Source of the DNA: Liolophura sinensis
Taxonomy: Eukaryota > Mollusca > Polyplacophora > Chitonida > Chitonidae
Length of the DNA stretch: 60,000 nucleotides
NCBI RefSeq assembly: GCF_032854445.1
Contig: NC_088295.1
Location: 35,374,510 to 35,434,509 of the forward strand
Direction: 5' to 3'
The notes below the pieces were generated by a model. That model saw only the letters and a list, made by a program, of their open reading frames with translations, was not told the DNA's origin and searched no databases. How positions within the stretch are numbered: position 1 is the first letter of the stretch; each line of letters starts with the position of its first letter. The translations under genes and the position numbers were made by a program. Below, piece by piece: positions 11,416-23,789 of this stretch.

Positions 11416-13698
11416 CTTTATTGGACACCATCCACTGCCAGATCTTTATTTCCTCCTGACTGTGAGCAAACTGACAGGGGCCACCAAGATTGTAGTCGCA
11501 GCGTTTCTTCTCCCGTATGTGTTGGCACATGACAAAGTTAAGGTTTGCTGGGATCTTGTTGGGCAGAGGACGAACTTCTTTCTTGTGAGCCATATTGATG
11601 TATATACAGTTCTTACTCCACATCAGATGAGCTTTGTTTCGATTGCTACACTGATCTTTAGTACCATCCTGATACTTCATGGAGCCATTCTTGAAGCAAA
11701 GTCCACACACTTTATGAATAACGAAGGGACAAGTTATTTCTTCAGGAACAGCAGGTGTTTCTTCCAGATTACACTTTGATTCGTTCTTTTCTGCATTCAT
11801 GTCACCAAAACCATGTCCATCTTGTTTTGCTTTCAGCTGTGACGTTTCCACAACAATCTGCTCTGGTGTGATGTCTGTATCTCTTTCCAGCATCCAGACA
11901 TCACGCTCTACAAAACTGTGGGCAAATCGGCAATCCCCTGAGACATTCTTATGGCAGAAATGGAGATTTTTACAGATCTTGAAGAAAGCTGTTTTGTTTG
12001 TGAAACCTCTTTTGCTGATAAGAGTAATCACACCAGAGGTGCTAAAATGGGCTAATGTTTTCCACTGATCCCAGGAATGACGGGCTGGTCCACTGCAGCT
12101 CTTATCAATCTGGCCACTGAGAAGCTGATACTGAAAATAGCACAGTCTACAAATAAAATCAAAATGTCCCGGATGCTTGTTGATGATCTCCAAAGCAGAG
12201 TAGCCACCATAGGTGTTAATGCTTCTTTGCTGCATGATAAATTCGGTTACACTCCATTTTTCTTCTTTTTCCATTCGCCAAAGCAGCTTCTCTGCTTCAT
12301 TGTGAGCAAAGCTACATCGCTCTTCTTTAAATTTACACAGGCTGGGGTTGCCCAAAGTTATGCTGTCACACGTCCTGTAATGGCCAGGAAAGTCTCGATG
12401 ACTAGTTCTCTCTCGCACCCTCACCCATTTCTTAGTACTGCAGCAAATCATGGCTAACATATTCTCTTCACATTTATGTGTGTGGTTTTTGTACTTGTAA
12501 CTGCCAGGAAATCCAGTAAAGCAAAAACACTGGCTGCAAACAATTTTAAAGTCATACTTGCCCCCCAGTGGATTTGTCAGTTTAGGAACAGACTGTGTTT
12601 TTGATGTCTGACCCTGGTGGGCTGGTGCTTGATGGATCGGACAGTGGTTCGTTGGTGGTGGTGGTGGCATAGACAGGAAATGGTCATTGAAAATCTGTGC
12701 CTGGGGTGGATACTGGTGAATCATCATAGATGGTTGCTTGTTGGTCAACACAGGTGGCTGGGCTGGTACATGCTTAGTTACCGTTGGTGCCTGGCCACTT
12801 AAATCATTCATCAGAACATTTGGCTGGTCTGGAAATAGGTTAGTTGGCACTGACAAGACATCAGGCAAAAAGGAGCCTAGTGTTGGCACTTGATGGACCA
12901 CTGGTCCATCAGCTCCATAGGACAACGTTTGATTGGAACAGGTAGAATTTGTGAAGGTCAATGATGTCTGAAAATGCCAGTCATTTTGCAAAGTTTCTGC
13001 CGGGTACTCACTAGATCTACAGGAGGGAAGTTTGTTGATCTGCTGTGGCTGTCTTGATCCTTCAGTCTGATTGCCTACATGTGAGGATCCAGAGGATACG
13101 CCATGAGTTTGTCCAAATCTAGATCCTAAAGTTTGATCACTTCTAGAGGGTACACCATTCATTTGCCCAAATGTAGATCCACCAGTTTGATATCCTGAGT
13201 GTGGGACATCTGCGGGAATACTGTCTACTTGTTGTCCAAATATAGATCCCCCAGTTTGATATCCTAAGTATGGTACATCTGCGGGAATATTATTCACTTG
13301 TTGGCCATTTCTGGATCCCCCAGTTTGATCTACCTGTGGAACTTTGACGGGAACACTATTCATTTGTTGTCCATTTCTGGATCCCCCAGTTTGATCTACC
13401 TGTGGGACTTTGGCGGGAACACTATTCACTTGTTGTCCATTTCTGGATCCCCCAGTTTGATCTACCTGTGGGACTTTGGCGGGAACACTATTCACTGGTC
13501 CTGATTTTGGTCTCACGACTTTTCCTGCTAAATTCAGGGAAGTAACATTTTGGGAGGGAGAATGTGGTAAGCTGTACGGCAGGTCAATGTTCAGTGACTG
13601 ACAAGATTTGGACTGTCCATGTTTATACAACATGCCTGGAACATTTTGTTTCTTCACAGCCACATTCCCCATAGCCTTCGTTAACTCTGCACTCTCAT
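11416..13698 (-). CDS. HELZ2-like: Helicase exon 11: repetitive low-complexity segment plus zinc-finger array
   Basis: A 2283-nt exon, residues about 476-1237. The first third is Gln/Gly/Pro/Ser-rich with imperfect 22-residue repeats built on 'QVDQTGGSRNGQQVNSVP'. The rest alternates Cys-rich blocks ('FKIVCSQCFCF', 'FDFICRLCYF', 'FVIHKVCGLCF', each followed by H and C ligands) with CCCH fingers C-x10-C-x6-C-x3-H ('YRTCDSI...CSFAHNEAEKLLW'), C-x5-C-x7-C-x3-H ('FKICKNLHFC...CRFAHSF') and C-x8-C-x7-C-x3-H ('FVMCQHI...CQFAHSQEEIKIW'). This alternation is the signature of ZC3H7A/B. Such fingers are RNA-binding by family knowledge. Confidence 0.93.
13110..13500 (-). repeat. In-frame coding repeat, about six units of ~66 bp
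   Basis: Within exon 11 a unit of 66 bp (22 codons) repeats. The three units nearest 13500 are almost identical; those nearer 13110 are shorter or more divergent. All lengths keep the frame. The protein consequence is a Gln/Gly/Ser-rich linker of variable copy number. Confidence 0.9.
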
Positions 13699-14197
13699 CT
13701 ACAAGTCATGATAAATATATTCAGATAGTAAATTGAAGTAAAAGAATGCAGAGGGAGTTTGACACATTTTTTCCTTGCAATAATTATCCTATCTATAATC
13801 AGAATAGGTCCTCACTTTTTGGAAATCTTCTTACCTCCAAAATAAGTTCATTTTTTCTGACTGACACATTCAGATTTCAGCACATTTCTTCTATATCAAA
13901 TACTTGACTGAGACTGACTTCCAGATTGAAGAATACTACACAAGATTTATGGGCAGGGGAAGCTGGACAATGTGTGATGAAAACAACATTTCATCACATA
14001 CCTGACAAATCCTCTGACTCAATACCAAGCCAGACTCAACCACATGACTTCTCAGGTCAAAGACAGATATAAGAGATGTTGCCTGCTCTCCTTTAATTCA
14101 GCAGTCTTTAGCATAATATCTTTTAATACCAGACATTTATATTTCATTTAATTTTCATCAGCCATGTTAAAATTTATGTGTTGTATATCATACTCAC

Positions 14198-14683
14198 ACA
14201 GCTTCAATTCTGCAGCTGTTTTCATGAAGGCGTCAATATTGAATGAGCCTTTTCTGTCAAATGTCCAGAGATCTAGTTCAGGCTGATTATGACAAAAGGT
14301 ACATAAGTCTTCGTCTCCTAGACGACATGGCTGCCCCTGAGCATACTGCTGACAGAGTCTGAAGTTTCCAAAGAAGTGTTGGGCTTTTATATGTGGTCGT
14401 CTTCGGATTTTCATCCAGCCTGGGCCTGACCGCTGGCGGTCTCTCACAATTAGCAAGTCTCGGGTACAAGGATGCTTCTGATTCACCACGTGCCTACTAC
14501 CATTCTTTCCCTCACGTAACTTAACAAAGCACTCCTTACAGGCTAGCTTGAAGTCATATTCCTCCCTTATCGGCAACTCCAACAACGTCCTCTGCAGCTC
14601 GGATAATCGACATTTGACCTTCTTGCCTTTGCCATGGGAAGATGCTTTAGGTATCTCAATTTTCTTCTCTGATACAGCTTTAC
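14198..14683 (-). CDS. HELZ2-like: Helicase exon 10: first zinc-finger pair
   Basis: Residues about 314-476. A Lys-rich start ('KKIEIPKASSHGKGKKVK') leads to a C2H2-like block ('FKLACKECF' with later His and Cys) and a CCCH finger C-x8-C-x7-C-x3-H ('FRLCQQYAQGQPCRL' then 'CTFCHNQPELDLWTFDRKG'). 'WTFDRKG' corresponds to the conserved 'WT-ERKG' of ZC3H7. Phase 1 in and out. Confidence 0.92.
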
Positions 14684-14849
14684 CTTATCAAAGAAAAAAA
14701 CAAACACAGAACTGAGAAAAACAGCTCCAAGTAAATAATGTTAGTTAGAATACCCGTAACTTTCTGCTTTCTTTATCTCTCATCTACTGCATAAAAAATG
14801 CCTCAACAAAGCATGATTCTTCAGATAAATAACAGCAGGTACAGAAATG

Positions 14850-14975
14850 TTTATTTATTTTTTTGATTGGGTTTTTACACCCTACTGAAGAATATCAAGA
14901 CTGCAGCCAACATTATGGTGGGAGAAAACCAGTCACTCTCACGAGGATCCGCAGACTGCTGGCAGATATTCCCAC
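14850..14975 (-). mobile_element. SINE family A fragment
   Basis: A diverged copy of the family seen in full at 57581-57843. It keeps the 'tttatttatt..gattgg' tail, the 'cagccaacattatggtggga' core and 'gctggcagat'. The tRNA-like head is missing. Confidence 0.75.
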
Positions 14976-15120
14976 ATAACAGATACAGGAATGAATTTTA
15001 ACTATAATCCAATGTGATAACATACAAACCAGTCACATTTGTTTTCTATGCTTACTGTCTGATCTGTCATTACCCAAACATTCCCCAAGCCAAAACTCAA
15101 ACTGTATATAAAGTACTTAC

Positions 15121-15175
15121 TTGGTGAAGATAAGTTATTGTGCAGATCAGTTCTGGATAGTTTAGATCCCGTCAT
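15121..15175 (-). CDS. HELZ2-like: Helicase exon 9
   Basis: A 55-nt exon reading 'MTGSKLSRTDLHNNLSSP' + A, phase 0 in and 1 out, with acceptor AAACAG and donor GTAAGT. It is a polar linker with no domain. It was accepted because its phases join exons 8 and 10 exactly. Confidence 0.72.
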
Positions 15176-15667
15176 CTGTTTTAAACAATTCAAAAAGACA
15201 TTTTTATCAATACTAAATATTCAAACCAAAAGGAAGGTTTGAACAAAGATATATGTCTCCTCCTACTACAAAAAAACACCTAAATTATGGAATTACAAAC
15301 CAAATTTGATGAAATCAAGGCCATTAGTTTGAACGACAGCACATGAACAATGTGTTTGCCTGTTACAATACTGACAAATGGGCAAAATAACAGACCTTCT
15401 ACAAAAGTTCATCAATTCATGAAGCTCTTGTCATTAAATCTTCGAATCAAAATTGATTAAAGACATCCCAGCACTTCTGGAGAGATCACTGATGGTGAAT
15501 AGAGCTCTTAATATGGTTAGAGTGTATATAGACTTGGACAGATGCATAGACTAATGCCTACCCCTACAGCAATACCAATACAACTCTTTGTGCTGAGCAG
15601 TAAAACTAGTGTGGTGAAATACCTAAACCCTTATACCAATCCTATGATCTTATTATGAATGAATACG

Positions 15668-16008
15668 TACATGCTTGGGGTTTCATGTTGTTCCTAACAA
15701 TTTTTCAGTCATATGACGAGGAGTCATTAGGTGTGTATGTGTATTTATGACTTCTTGCGGCACCAAAAAGCTGCTGCTTCTGGAATATCGTGCCGATGAC
15801 ACCAGACATGACACCTCACGCAGTCATATTATAATGACACAAAGACAAACAGTCCTGTTTCCCTGCTCTAACCTCTCAGTGCTGATCAAGTGCCAAGCAG
15901 CAAGTACCATTTTTAAAGTCTTCAGTATGACCCAACTGTGGATTGATCCGGGGTTCCCAAGCTTTTAGGCAGATGCTCTAACCTTTATGCTACAAATCAG
16001 GCCAGTTG
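15668..16008 (-). mobile_element. SINE family B, diverged copy
   Basis: It contains 'tgcttggggttt', 'aacaatttttcagtcatatgacga' in shortened form, and ends with a tRNA-like head complement 'gatgctctaacctttatgct' near 15970-16005. It resembles the fuller copies at 27379-27737, 30418-30775 and 50026-50385 but is heavily decayed in the middle. Confidence 0.7.
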
Positions 16009-16159
16009 TACCACGAATGAAAAACTTCACTACATCAAATATTATGTAATAATAATAATAATAATAATACCTGTTTTGTTCAGGTGAGCTGGTAATAAAT
16101 GATCTTTACAATGCTTCAGCTTCACACAAATGGTGGATTTTGAGAGAACTGCACATTAC

Positions 16160-16371
16160 CTCTTGATGAGCATTCTTTGAAACGCTGGTGCTACTCTCTC
16201 CTCGTATTTTGCAGTAAGATCTGACAAAATATTCATCGGCCTCCAAATTGTTCTCATCACTTTCTGTCCCACTCTGAATGTTCTTCACGCCATCACAACC
16301 CTCAGAGAGCTCTTTGGAGGCCTCCTTGGGTGCCTGTTCAGCTGCTCTCTTCTTACCTCCTGTCTTTTTTC
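16160..16371 (-). CDS. HELZ2-like: Helicase exon 8
   Basis: Residues about 225-295, a low-complexity charged linker ('KKTGGKKRAAEQAPKEASKE', then Asp/Glu-rich, then 'YFVRSYCKIRGESSTS'). Phase 1 in, phase 0 out. No known domain. A short (aat)n run at about 16048-16069 follows in the intron. Confidence 0.75.
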
Positions 16372-16665
16372 CTGAGTACAATAACAGGCACACATTTCCA
16401 AGAGCAAATATAATGTATGCATAAATAACACCGGTTAAGTGTGACCATTTGTCAACTACATGTATCACACTGTTAATGAGGCTCTGGTTTTATTCTTTAT
16501 GCTGTAAGAGTTCTATGTTGATGTCTAATATCTTTCCTTGCAAATATGTTATTATTCTACTGAACCTGAAAACTGCACAACCTGAGGTGGATAACATAAT
16601 ACAATATATATACATATACATTTTCTGATTTCTCATACAACCCTTTCAGGCAAAAATATACTCAC

Positions 16666-16711
16666 CTTTCTTCTTTTTTGGTGGCATTTTAGTTTTCCTT
16701 TCCAAATATTC
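16666..16711 (-). CDS. HELZ2-like: Helicase exon 7
   Basis: A 46-nt exon reading 'EYLERKTKMPPKKKK' + G, phase 0 in and 1 out. Acceptor CTATTAG and donor GTGAGT are good. The Lys-rich end may be a nuclear localisation signal (inference). Confidence 0.7.
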
Positions 16712-16904
16712 CTAATAGAACAAAAAGACCATGTTATGGTTGAGTAAACAATTTAATAATAACACTTTAGGATCAGATAGTTGTAACTGACAACCATTAG
16801 CACAAGAAGGTTTACTAATCTGAGCAATTGTCACTATACATACATGTACATATTTTCAGACAATAATACTTACAAATAGCAATCCCACCATATCACATCA
16901 CACA

Positions 16905-17758
16905 GGAGTATTTTAACACAGATCACACAGGAGTGTTTTCACAGATCACACGTGAGTATTTTAACAGATCACAATGGAGTAATTTTCACACTGATCACAC
17001 AGGGGTACTTTCACAGATCACAAAGATCACACGAGTACTTTCACAGATCACAATAGAGTAATTTTAATGCAGATCACACGAGTCCTTTCACAGATCACAA
17101 TGGAGTCATTTTTATGCAGATCACACCTAAGTACTTTCACAGATCACAATGGAGTCATTTTCACACAGATCACAATGGAGTCATTTTAATGCATATCACA
17201 CAAGTACTTTCATAGATCACAATGGAGTCATTTATACACAGATCACACATGAGTTCTTTCACAGATCACAATGAAGTCATTTTCACACAGATCACAATGG
17301 AGTACTTTCAAAGATCACAATGGAGTTATTTTCACACAGATCACACAGGAGTACTTTCACTGATCACAATGGAGTCATTTTCATGCAGATCACAATGGAG
17401 TACTTTCACAGATCACAATGGAGTCATTTTCACGCAGATCACACAGGAGTACTTTCTCAGATCACAATGGAGTCATTTTCACACAGGTCACACAGGAGTA
17501 CTTTCACAGATCACGATGGAGTCATTTTCACACAGATCACAAGGGTCCTTTCACAGATCACAATGGAGTCATTTTCATGCATATCACACTGGAGTATTTT
17601 CATACAGGGGTATTTTCACACATATCACACAGGTGTATTTTCATACAGATCTCACAGGAGTATCTTCACATATCACACAGAAGTATTTTCACAGATCACG
17701 CAAGAGTATTTTCACTGGTATCACACAGGAGTATTTTCACACAAATCACACATGTACC
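16905..17758. repeat. Degenerate 24-50 bp tandem array in intron 6
   Basis: Alternating units of the type 'cagatcacaatggagtcatt' and 'cagatcacacaggagtactt' repeat more than 20 times with point changes and small indels. Long plus-strand ORFs across it (up to 209 codons) are products of the repeat and not genes. Confidence 0.92.
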
Positions 17759-18092
17759 CACTTCAAATCGAACATACAAATAGATGAACACATGCAGGGA
17801 TTAATGGAAGTTGTTTTTGTGATTCATATGTTAGTTATTGTAAATGGGTGAAAAATTGAACGAACTGAAAAGGTTTTACCAGCTAGAAACTGAATTTGAA
17901 GGAAACAAACATGACTAAGATCACATTTTGGTTTTTACCAGTTTCACCCCGGCAAAATCTTGGCGTTTGTGAAAGAGGGACCTGGATGAAATATGTGATG
18001 TCACCGGACAAGGATCAGAGGCTCACAAGAAATTTTTTTGCTTTAAATCCTGAATACACTATGCAGTTCAGGTTCCATAAGTCATTTATCCA

Positions 18093-18093
<1 letters not shown>

Positions 18094-18129
<36 letters not shown>

Positions 18130-18139
18130 GTCTGTCTGT
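18094..18139. repeat. (TCTG)n microsatellite
   Basis: About eleven tandem tctg/tgtc units, with one interruption (tctctctg), lying 60 bp from the donor side of exon 6. Confidence 0.95.
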
Positions 18140-18198
18140 GTACCAACACAGCCATGTACAGTTGTCTGGCAAAGCAGGTATATTTAATCTTTACTTAC

Positions 18199-18378
18199 CT
18201 CTGTCACATGCACATTAGTGCCCTTAAGCCAATCACTATCAGGTTCTTGTTCAGATGAGACGTCTTCCACCTCTAATGACACCCGATGGCCCCAATTCCT
18301 GTGTAGGGGGGGGAATGGGTACGACCTTTCAGCAGCGATCAAATCCTGCAGCTCCAATAGCAAATCCTTGAAAAATGT
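18199..18378 (-). CDS. HELZ2-like: Helicase exon 6
   Basis: A 180-nt exon (60 codons, phase 0 both sides), residues 150-209, beginning 'TFFKDLLLELQDLIAAERSY' and ending 'DSDWLKGTNVHVTE'. Acceptor TTTGTAG, donor GTAAGT. It sits between the TPR exons and the linker exons. The first part is predicted helical and may cap the TPR superhelix (inference). Confidence 0.78.
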
Positions 18379-21300
18379 CTACAAAATAAATCATTAACTA
18401 AGAAATTAGACGCTATACTAGGTGCTTAAAAATCACATATGTCCCACAGCCAATCCCTTTGCATTTGTGTGTATTACTGATTTAAAAACTCTGGTATAAA
18501 TGTAAATGAATAAGTTTTTGAGATGTCTAGCTCACAAGATTACACTACACACAAAAACTCACTCGCTGACACCCTTACATGTACCAACAGTATTACCAAT
18601 TTTGGCTTAATACTTATAGCCATACAAAATTTATGGACGAACATGGTTAACCCCATACAAGAAATATTTCAGTTACACACTGACAAAAACAGGCTAATCA
18701 TTAAATGCAGCATGATTTTGTAACTGAAGAATGCCACACTTTTTACCATAAATATCAGTCAACGTCAATGTATGAATATGTTAAAATATTAAAATGATTT
18801 GTCAGTAAATATAAGAACAGGCTTCACACCTTCGTGCTGTGAAAACTCAATAGTTTCCACAGTGCCTGCAGGATGATACCTTTCTTCCATGCGTCCATGC
18901 ATGAGTCTTATGTTAACAATATCACTTAAAAAAGATGATTTTGATATTTTCATGGGACTAACCAGGATAAATAAACTGCATCTACCTATTACATCACTGA
19001 TCACATAATCTCAAACAAAACTACACAACTGCTTATTTTTATCTTTATTCAATGTTCTCATTGACTGCCTCCTGTTTTCAAAATTATGGCTAAAAGATTG
19101 CTGATGTGCCATAATCATTTATTCATTTTTATATTTATTCCTCATTCCAGCCAAAGATAATTAATTGATGTATCGTACTTCCTTTGTTGTGTGAGGTCAA
19201 ACATGATTTGGTTTTATCCGATAATTCTGTTTTAAATACATTTCTTTAACTAGGGAAATCTGGAAAAGTTTCAGGGTGAAAGCAAATTTTTTTTTTTTTC
19301 TAATGTCATTTAATGTCAAGACTTTTGAAACTTACTAACAGTTACTAACAGTCAGCTGTCAACTTTTGCATTTGTACACATACATAGTGGGTTAATCCAC
19401 TTAAACATGCTTTACAGCTGTTCACTTTATACATTAATACGATTTATTTTATTTCCCTGGGGGAAGTAAAATCAGAGTAAACCACTGACCTTTGCCAATT
19501 CATTTTACACATAAAGTAAGCTACCCCCAATTGTTGGTGGAGAAAACTAGCAGATTCCTGTCATGCATGTGAGAAGGCAGCAATTGATGGACCGTTTAAA
19601 CAATGGTTTTATTGACATGTACACATATTTCAACAACATCATTTTTCATCTTGGAACAAAATTTTAACAGTCACAGCTTAAGTCTTATTTCTCTCTTATT
19701 AAACTGTGTTGTCATGGTTTTAAGCCTTGTATGGCTTAACTGCAGTTACTACAGCACAGTCCAGAAACTACAAGGCATACTTCCAGCATTTTATTCAGGC
19801 AAACCAGACTCTCAGTTTAGTCCCAGCGCTGGTAGTCACATATAATTGCATGCACCCACACCACGTTTCAGGGTCAGTGAGCAGCAATATGTTTGCAAAC
19901 CCAGAAGCGCAACTTTACAATGCTGGAGCAAGAACTCACCACTGTGATCAGGGCCTGTAGAATGTTAAACAAAACGAGGTAAAGTCTCTAATAACTGCTG
20001 TTCATGAAACATTTTCTCCCCAAGGAAACGGTTCCACAGAGTACAAAGGCGTCCATGTAGTTGTAGTACATAACACCATAAATCACATACAAAAAACACT
20101 GATTCTATTTATAAATGGTGACTCAAATGCACCCTCAAGCAATCTAGGGCACATGAGCCTAGAATTCTAGTAAATTAAAAACGAAACTGAAACAAATGTT
20201 GTCTCACTAAAACATACAAGGATTGCTGTGATTAGTATCTAAATTTCTGTTTTCTTTCATTTTCTCAAATACAAATATTTATTACCGGTAAGTGATTTTG
20301 GAGTCCCATTTGAATGAATACCACAGGCCATGAACCATCCTGGCAGAACTGGAGCTCACTGTAGCAAGCTTCTAACATGGCTGATGCTTAGTTACCATCA
20401 TTTGATATTCAGTTTGCAATGTTCTCAATATCAAAAGACAGCCTTGTCCTGAATATCTATCCAACATCATTATTTGCCTATCTGACAGCATTGTTTATCT
20501 ATCTGACATCATTGTTTGCCTATTCTTGGCTTGAGTTGCATTGGATATGACCAATCCAATGCAACTCACTGCTAAACTTTGCCTGGTCATTGCCCATTTC
20601 TTGATGTGGTGCACCACATACCTCTATTTCCCACTACCTCTTGTTAAGAAAAAGTACACCTATCTATCGAACACATGTTTTTTTCAGATTTATTCTACTA
20701 ATAGAATAAAAACCTGTGTAAAAATATAAATGATACTGAGTTTTACTCAAGTCTTACACTAAAGGGCAAAACAGCGCCTGGCAAAGACATATTTCAATCG
20801 AAAGCAGGATTCTCAAGCTTTCTAAAAAGTATCATACTTTATTATTTAAATGAGATTTCATCGAACAACAAAATGTAGAACAAAATACTGCACAAATGGC
20901 TGGTGTGAATTGAGGCAGACATCTTGAGAATTTATCCTGTCAAACGCGCTACAATCAGATTACGCGGCCTAAGCTGTGACAATGTCTTTACCCATTCACT
21001 CCATGAAGTGACATATGATAACACAGACCTAGTGCATAAAACATCATTTTTAGATCGTATTTATTTACGTGTAGCCGAAGGGCAATTTCACACAATGTTG
21101 TGGGCCAGGTCTGTGTCATTAACGGGCCACTGTAAAATCAGTTAATATACAAGCTGTGCAAACGACTGTATACAAATTACGTCAGACAGCAGCATACCGT
21201 CTCTGCCCAAAACATTTTCATCTCCCCAGTACACCTTGGGCCTATTTTCATAGACAGGCTGTACAAATTATACAAATACATTTTTTGTCGTTCATGTTAG

Positions 21301-22220
21301 CGTTTAGTCAGCATGCAGTTGCTAAGGAACAAATGTCAGAGGCAGTGAAAGATTCATTAGGGATGCCGAAGGTTTATTGGAATAAGAAGACAGTATCTCA
21401 ACGGGGAATGATTAAAATTAACTAATTTTTTTTCTCTGAATTTATTAGAACTGAAGAATTTAAATTTTGCCCTTGTCTTTTTCACATACAAGAGATGTTT
21501 TTTTGTTTTCTTTTATAAAATACAGTAAAATTATCGAAACACGGTGTTCAAGCTGATGTGCTTTCTCTGGCATCTGCAATAACTAGGTCAGCACTGCTCT
21601 CATCTTAGAAGCCACAAAAACAAAATTGAAGCATAATCCAGCGACATTTGAAAGCCTTGATCAGTCTCAGTAGTGCTTAGATCTATTTCCATTTGTGTCA
21701 GAATTGTGCATGAATCCAGTTGTACAACACTCCTATTGCAATTATGTAAACATTTAAAAGGGATCAGAACTACTGGTACCAGCACAACCCCTCCAGAGGC
21801 TTTCGACCTGAACCAGGAATACATCGGTCATGCATCTGCAGGCTACTTGTAAACCATATAAACGAAATAGTAGACCTACTGTATGAAAAGTTCAAGCAGT
21901 GGAAGAAATATCCTTCCAGTATGACCAACTTTTCGAGAAAGCTATTTATCACTTGATCCTCCATTGCCGATGTCCACAACTTTAATCTGTCCTAGGTTAT
22001 CGCTTAGACTATTATACAGGATATACTTTCGACATTAGAGAGCTAGAGTAAACGTGATGTCACCTTGCTGTCAATAATGGGGATGCACTGAAGCTGTGTC
22101 AAGCCAAATCCTGTTCAGGGGTGTTAGTTCCTGTGTTAGTTCAGGGGTTTCCCCAGTATAGGGTGCTTTGAATGTAAACACAGAGAGCAGTCCCCTGTTT
22201 TCAGAGGTTGCATATACATG
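18379..22220 (-). other. Intron 5, exon-6-proximal part (3.8 kb)
   Basis: AT-rich. A short triplicated 'tatctgacatcattgtttgcc'-like motif lies at about 20457-20525. No exon, RNA gene or recognisable element was found. The ORFs here lack splice context or similarity. Confidence 0.5.
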
Positions 22221-22224
22221 TTAT

Positions 22225-23765
22225 TTTAAACTTTTATCCTAATACACTACTTCTTCTAAACTGCAGTGAGTTTATTTTCTACCCTTATCCTAATGGTACC
22301 ATACTTCATCTAAACTACAATCATGTTTATAAACTACCGGGCAAAAGAAACGTATAACCTTGTTCAGCACCACAAGAAAGAGAAAGAAAGACAGACAGTA
22401 TCAACATGATAAGCATTATATTGCAATAAACCATTTTCCAAGTTCTGTTCAAAAATTCAAAGCCATATGGATATTACGTCTCGGCATCTCTTAGATGTTT
22501 TTTATGGTATTGCACCCTTACCATGTGCTACATCGGTATTTATACGGCGGTCATTATCGAGAATTTTCAACAGGGCCCGAAACTCTGTTTTTCCGATTTT
22601 TCATGATGTCTTACACCAATTTCAATGAATCTCGTTAAAAAAATGACGTGTACACAGGGTGCTTATGTGCAAACATATTCGAACAATGTTCAAACTTATT
22701 CAACTTATTTTTCCATAGAAAAAACTGCATTTAAATGTTATACGTTTCTTTTCCCCGGTAGTTTATTTTGTACCCTTATCCTAATGGTACCATACTTCAT
22801 CTAAACTGCAATCATGTTTATATTTTGAAGCCTTATCCTAATGGTACCATACTTCCTCTAAACTGCAACCCTTTTATGTTTTGAAGCCTTGTCCTACTGG
22901 TTCAATACTTCATCTAAACTGCAATCATGTTTATATTTTGAAACCTTCTCCTAATGGTACCATACTTCTTCTAAACTGCAATCCTCTTTATATTTTGAAG
23001 CCTTGTCCTAATGGTTCAATACTTCATCTAAACTGCAATCATGTTTACATTTTGTACCCTTATCCTAATGGTACCATACTTCTTCTAAACTGCAATCCTG
23101 TTTATATTTTGAAGCCTTGTCCTAATGGTTCAATACTTCATCTAAACTACAATCATGTTTATGTTTTGTACCCTTATCCTAATGGTACCATACTTCTTCT
23201 AAACTGCAATCCTGTTTATATTTTGAAGCATTGTCCTAATGGTTCAATACTTCATCTAAACTACAATCATGTTTATATTTTGAAGCCTTATCCTAATGGT
23301 ACCATACTTCTTCTAAACTGCAATCATGTTTATATTTTGAAGCCTTGTCCTAATGGTTCAATACTTCATCTAAACTACAATCATGTTTATATTTTGAAGC
23401 CTTCTCCTAATGGTACCATACTTCATCTAAACTGCAATCATGTTTATATTTTGAAGCCTTATCCTAATGGTTCAATACTTCATCTAAACTGCAATCATGT
23501 TTATATTTTGAAGCCTTATCCTAATGGTACCATACTTCATCTAAATTGCAATCATGTTTATATTTTGAAGCCTAATCCTAATGGTACCACACTTCCTCTA
23601 AACTGCAACCCTTTTATATTTTGAAGCCTTATCCTAATGGTTCAATACTTCATCTAAACTGCAATCATGTTAATATTTTGAAGCTTATCCTAATGGTTCA
23701 ATATTTCACCTAAACTGCAACCATGTTTACATTTTGAAGCCTTACCCCAATGGTACCATACTTCC
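22225..23765. repeat. 57-bp tandem array, split by a transposon
   Basis: About 19-20 copies of a 57-bp unit built on 'cctaatggtaccatacttc', 'ctaaactgcaatcatg' and 'tttatattttgaagcc', interrupted at 22332-22763. Two sub-variants (gguaccata-type and ggttcaata-type) alternate through part of the array. That pattern suggests expansion of a dimer. Because 57 is a multiple of three, the array supports a 247-codon plus-strand ORF of 19-residue repeats, which I regard as spurious. Confidence 0.95.
22332..22763. mobile_element. Tc1/mariner-like nonautonomous element (MITE) with TA duplication
   Basis: Terminal inverted repeats of about 26 bp (left aactaccgggcaaaagaaac..., right its complement with one mismatch) bound a 432-bp element. 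It is flanked by TA on both sides (22330-22331 and 22764-22765). Removing the element and one TA restores exactly the gtttatattttg junction of the surrounding 57-bp unit. The interior shows no intact transposase. Confidence 0.9.
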
Positions 23766-23789
23766 TCTAGACTGTGTAATTTTGAATCT

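Noticed and set aside
12617-12802. Plus-strand ORFs within 11363-13504
   Set aside because: Antisense shadows of helicase exon 11.
17222-17851. 209-codon plus-strand ORF of 'ITMESFSHRSHRS' repeats
   Set aside because: Product of the degenerate intronic array; three overlapping frames are open at once, as expected for a repeat.
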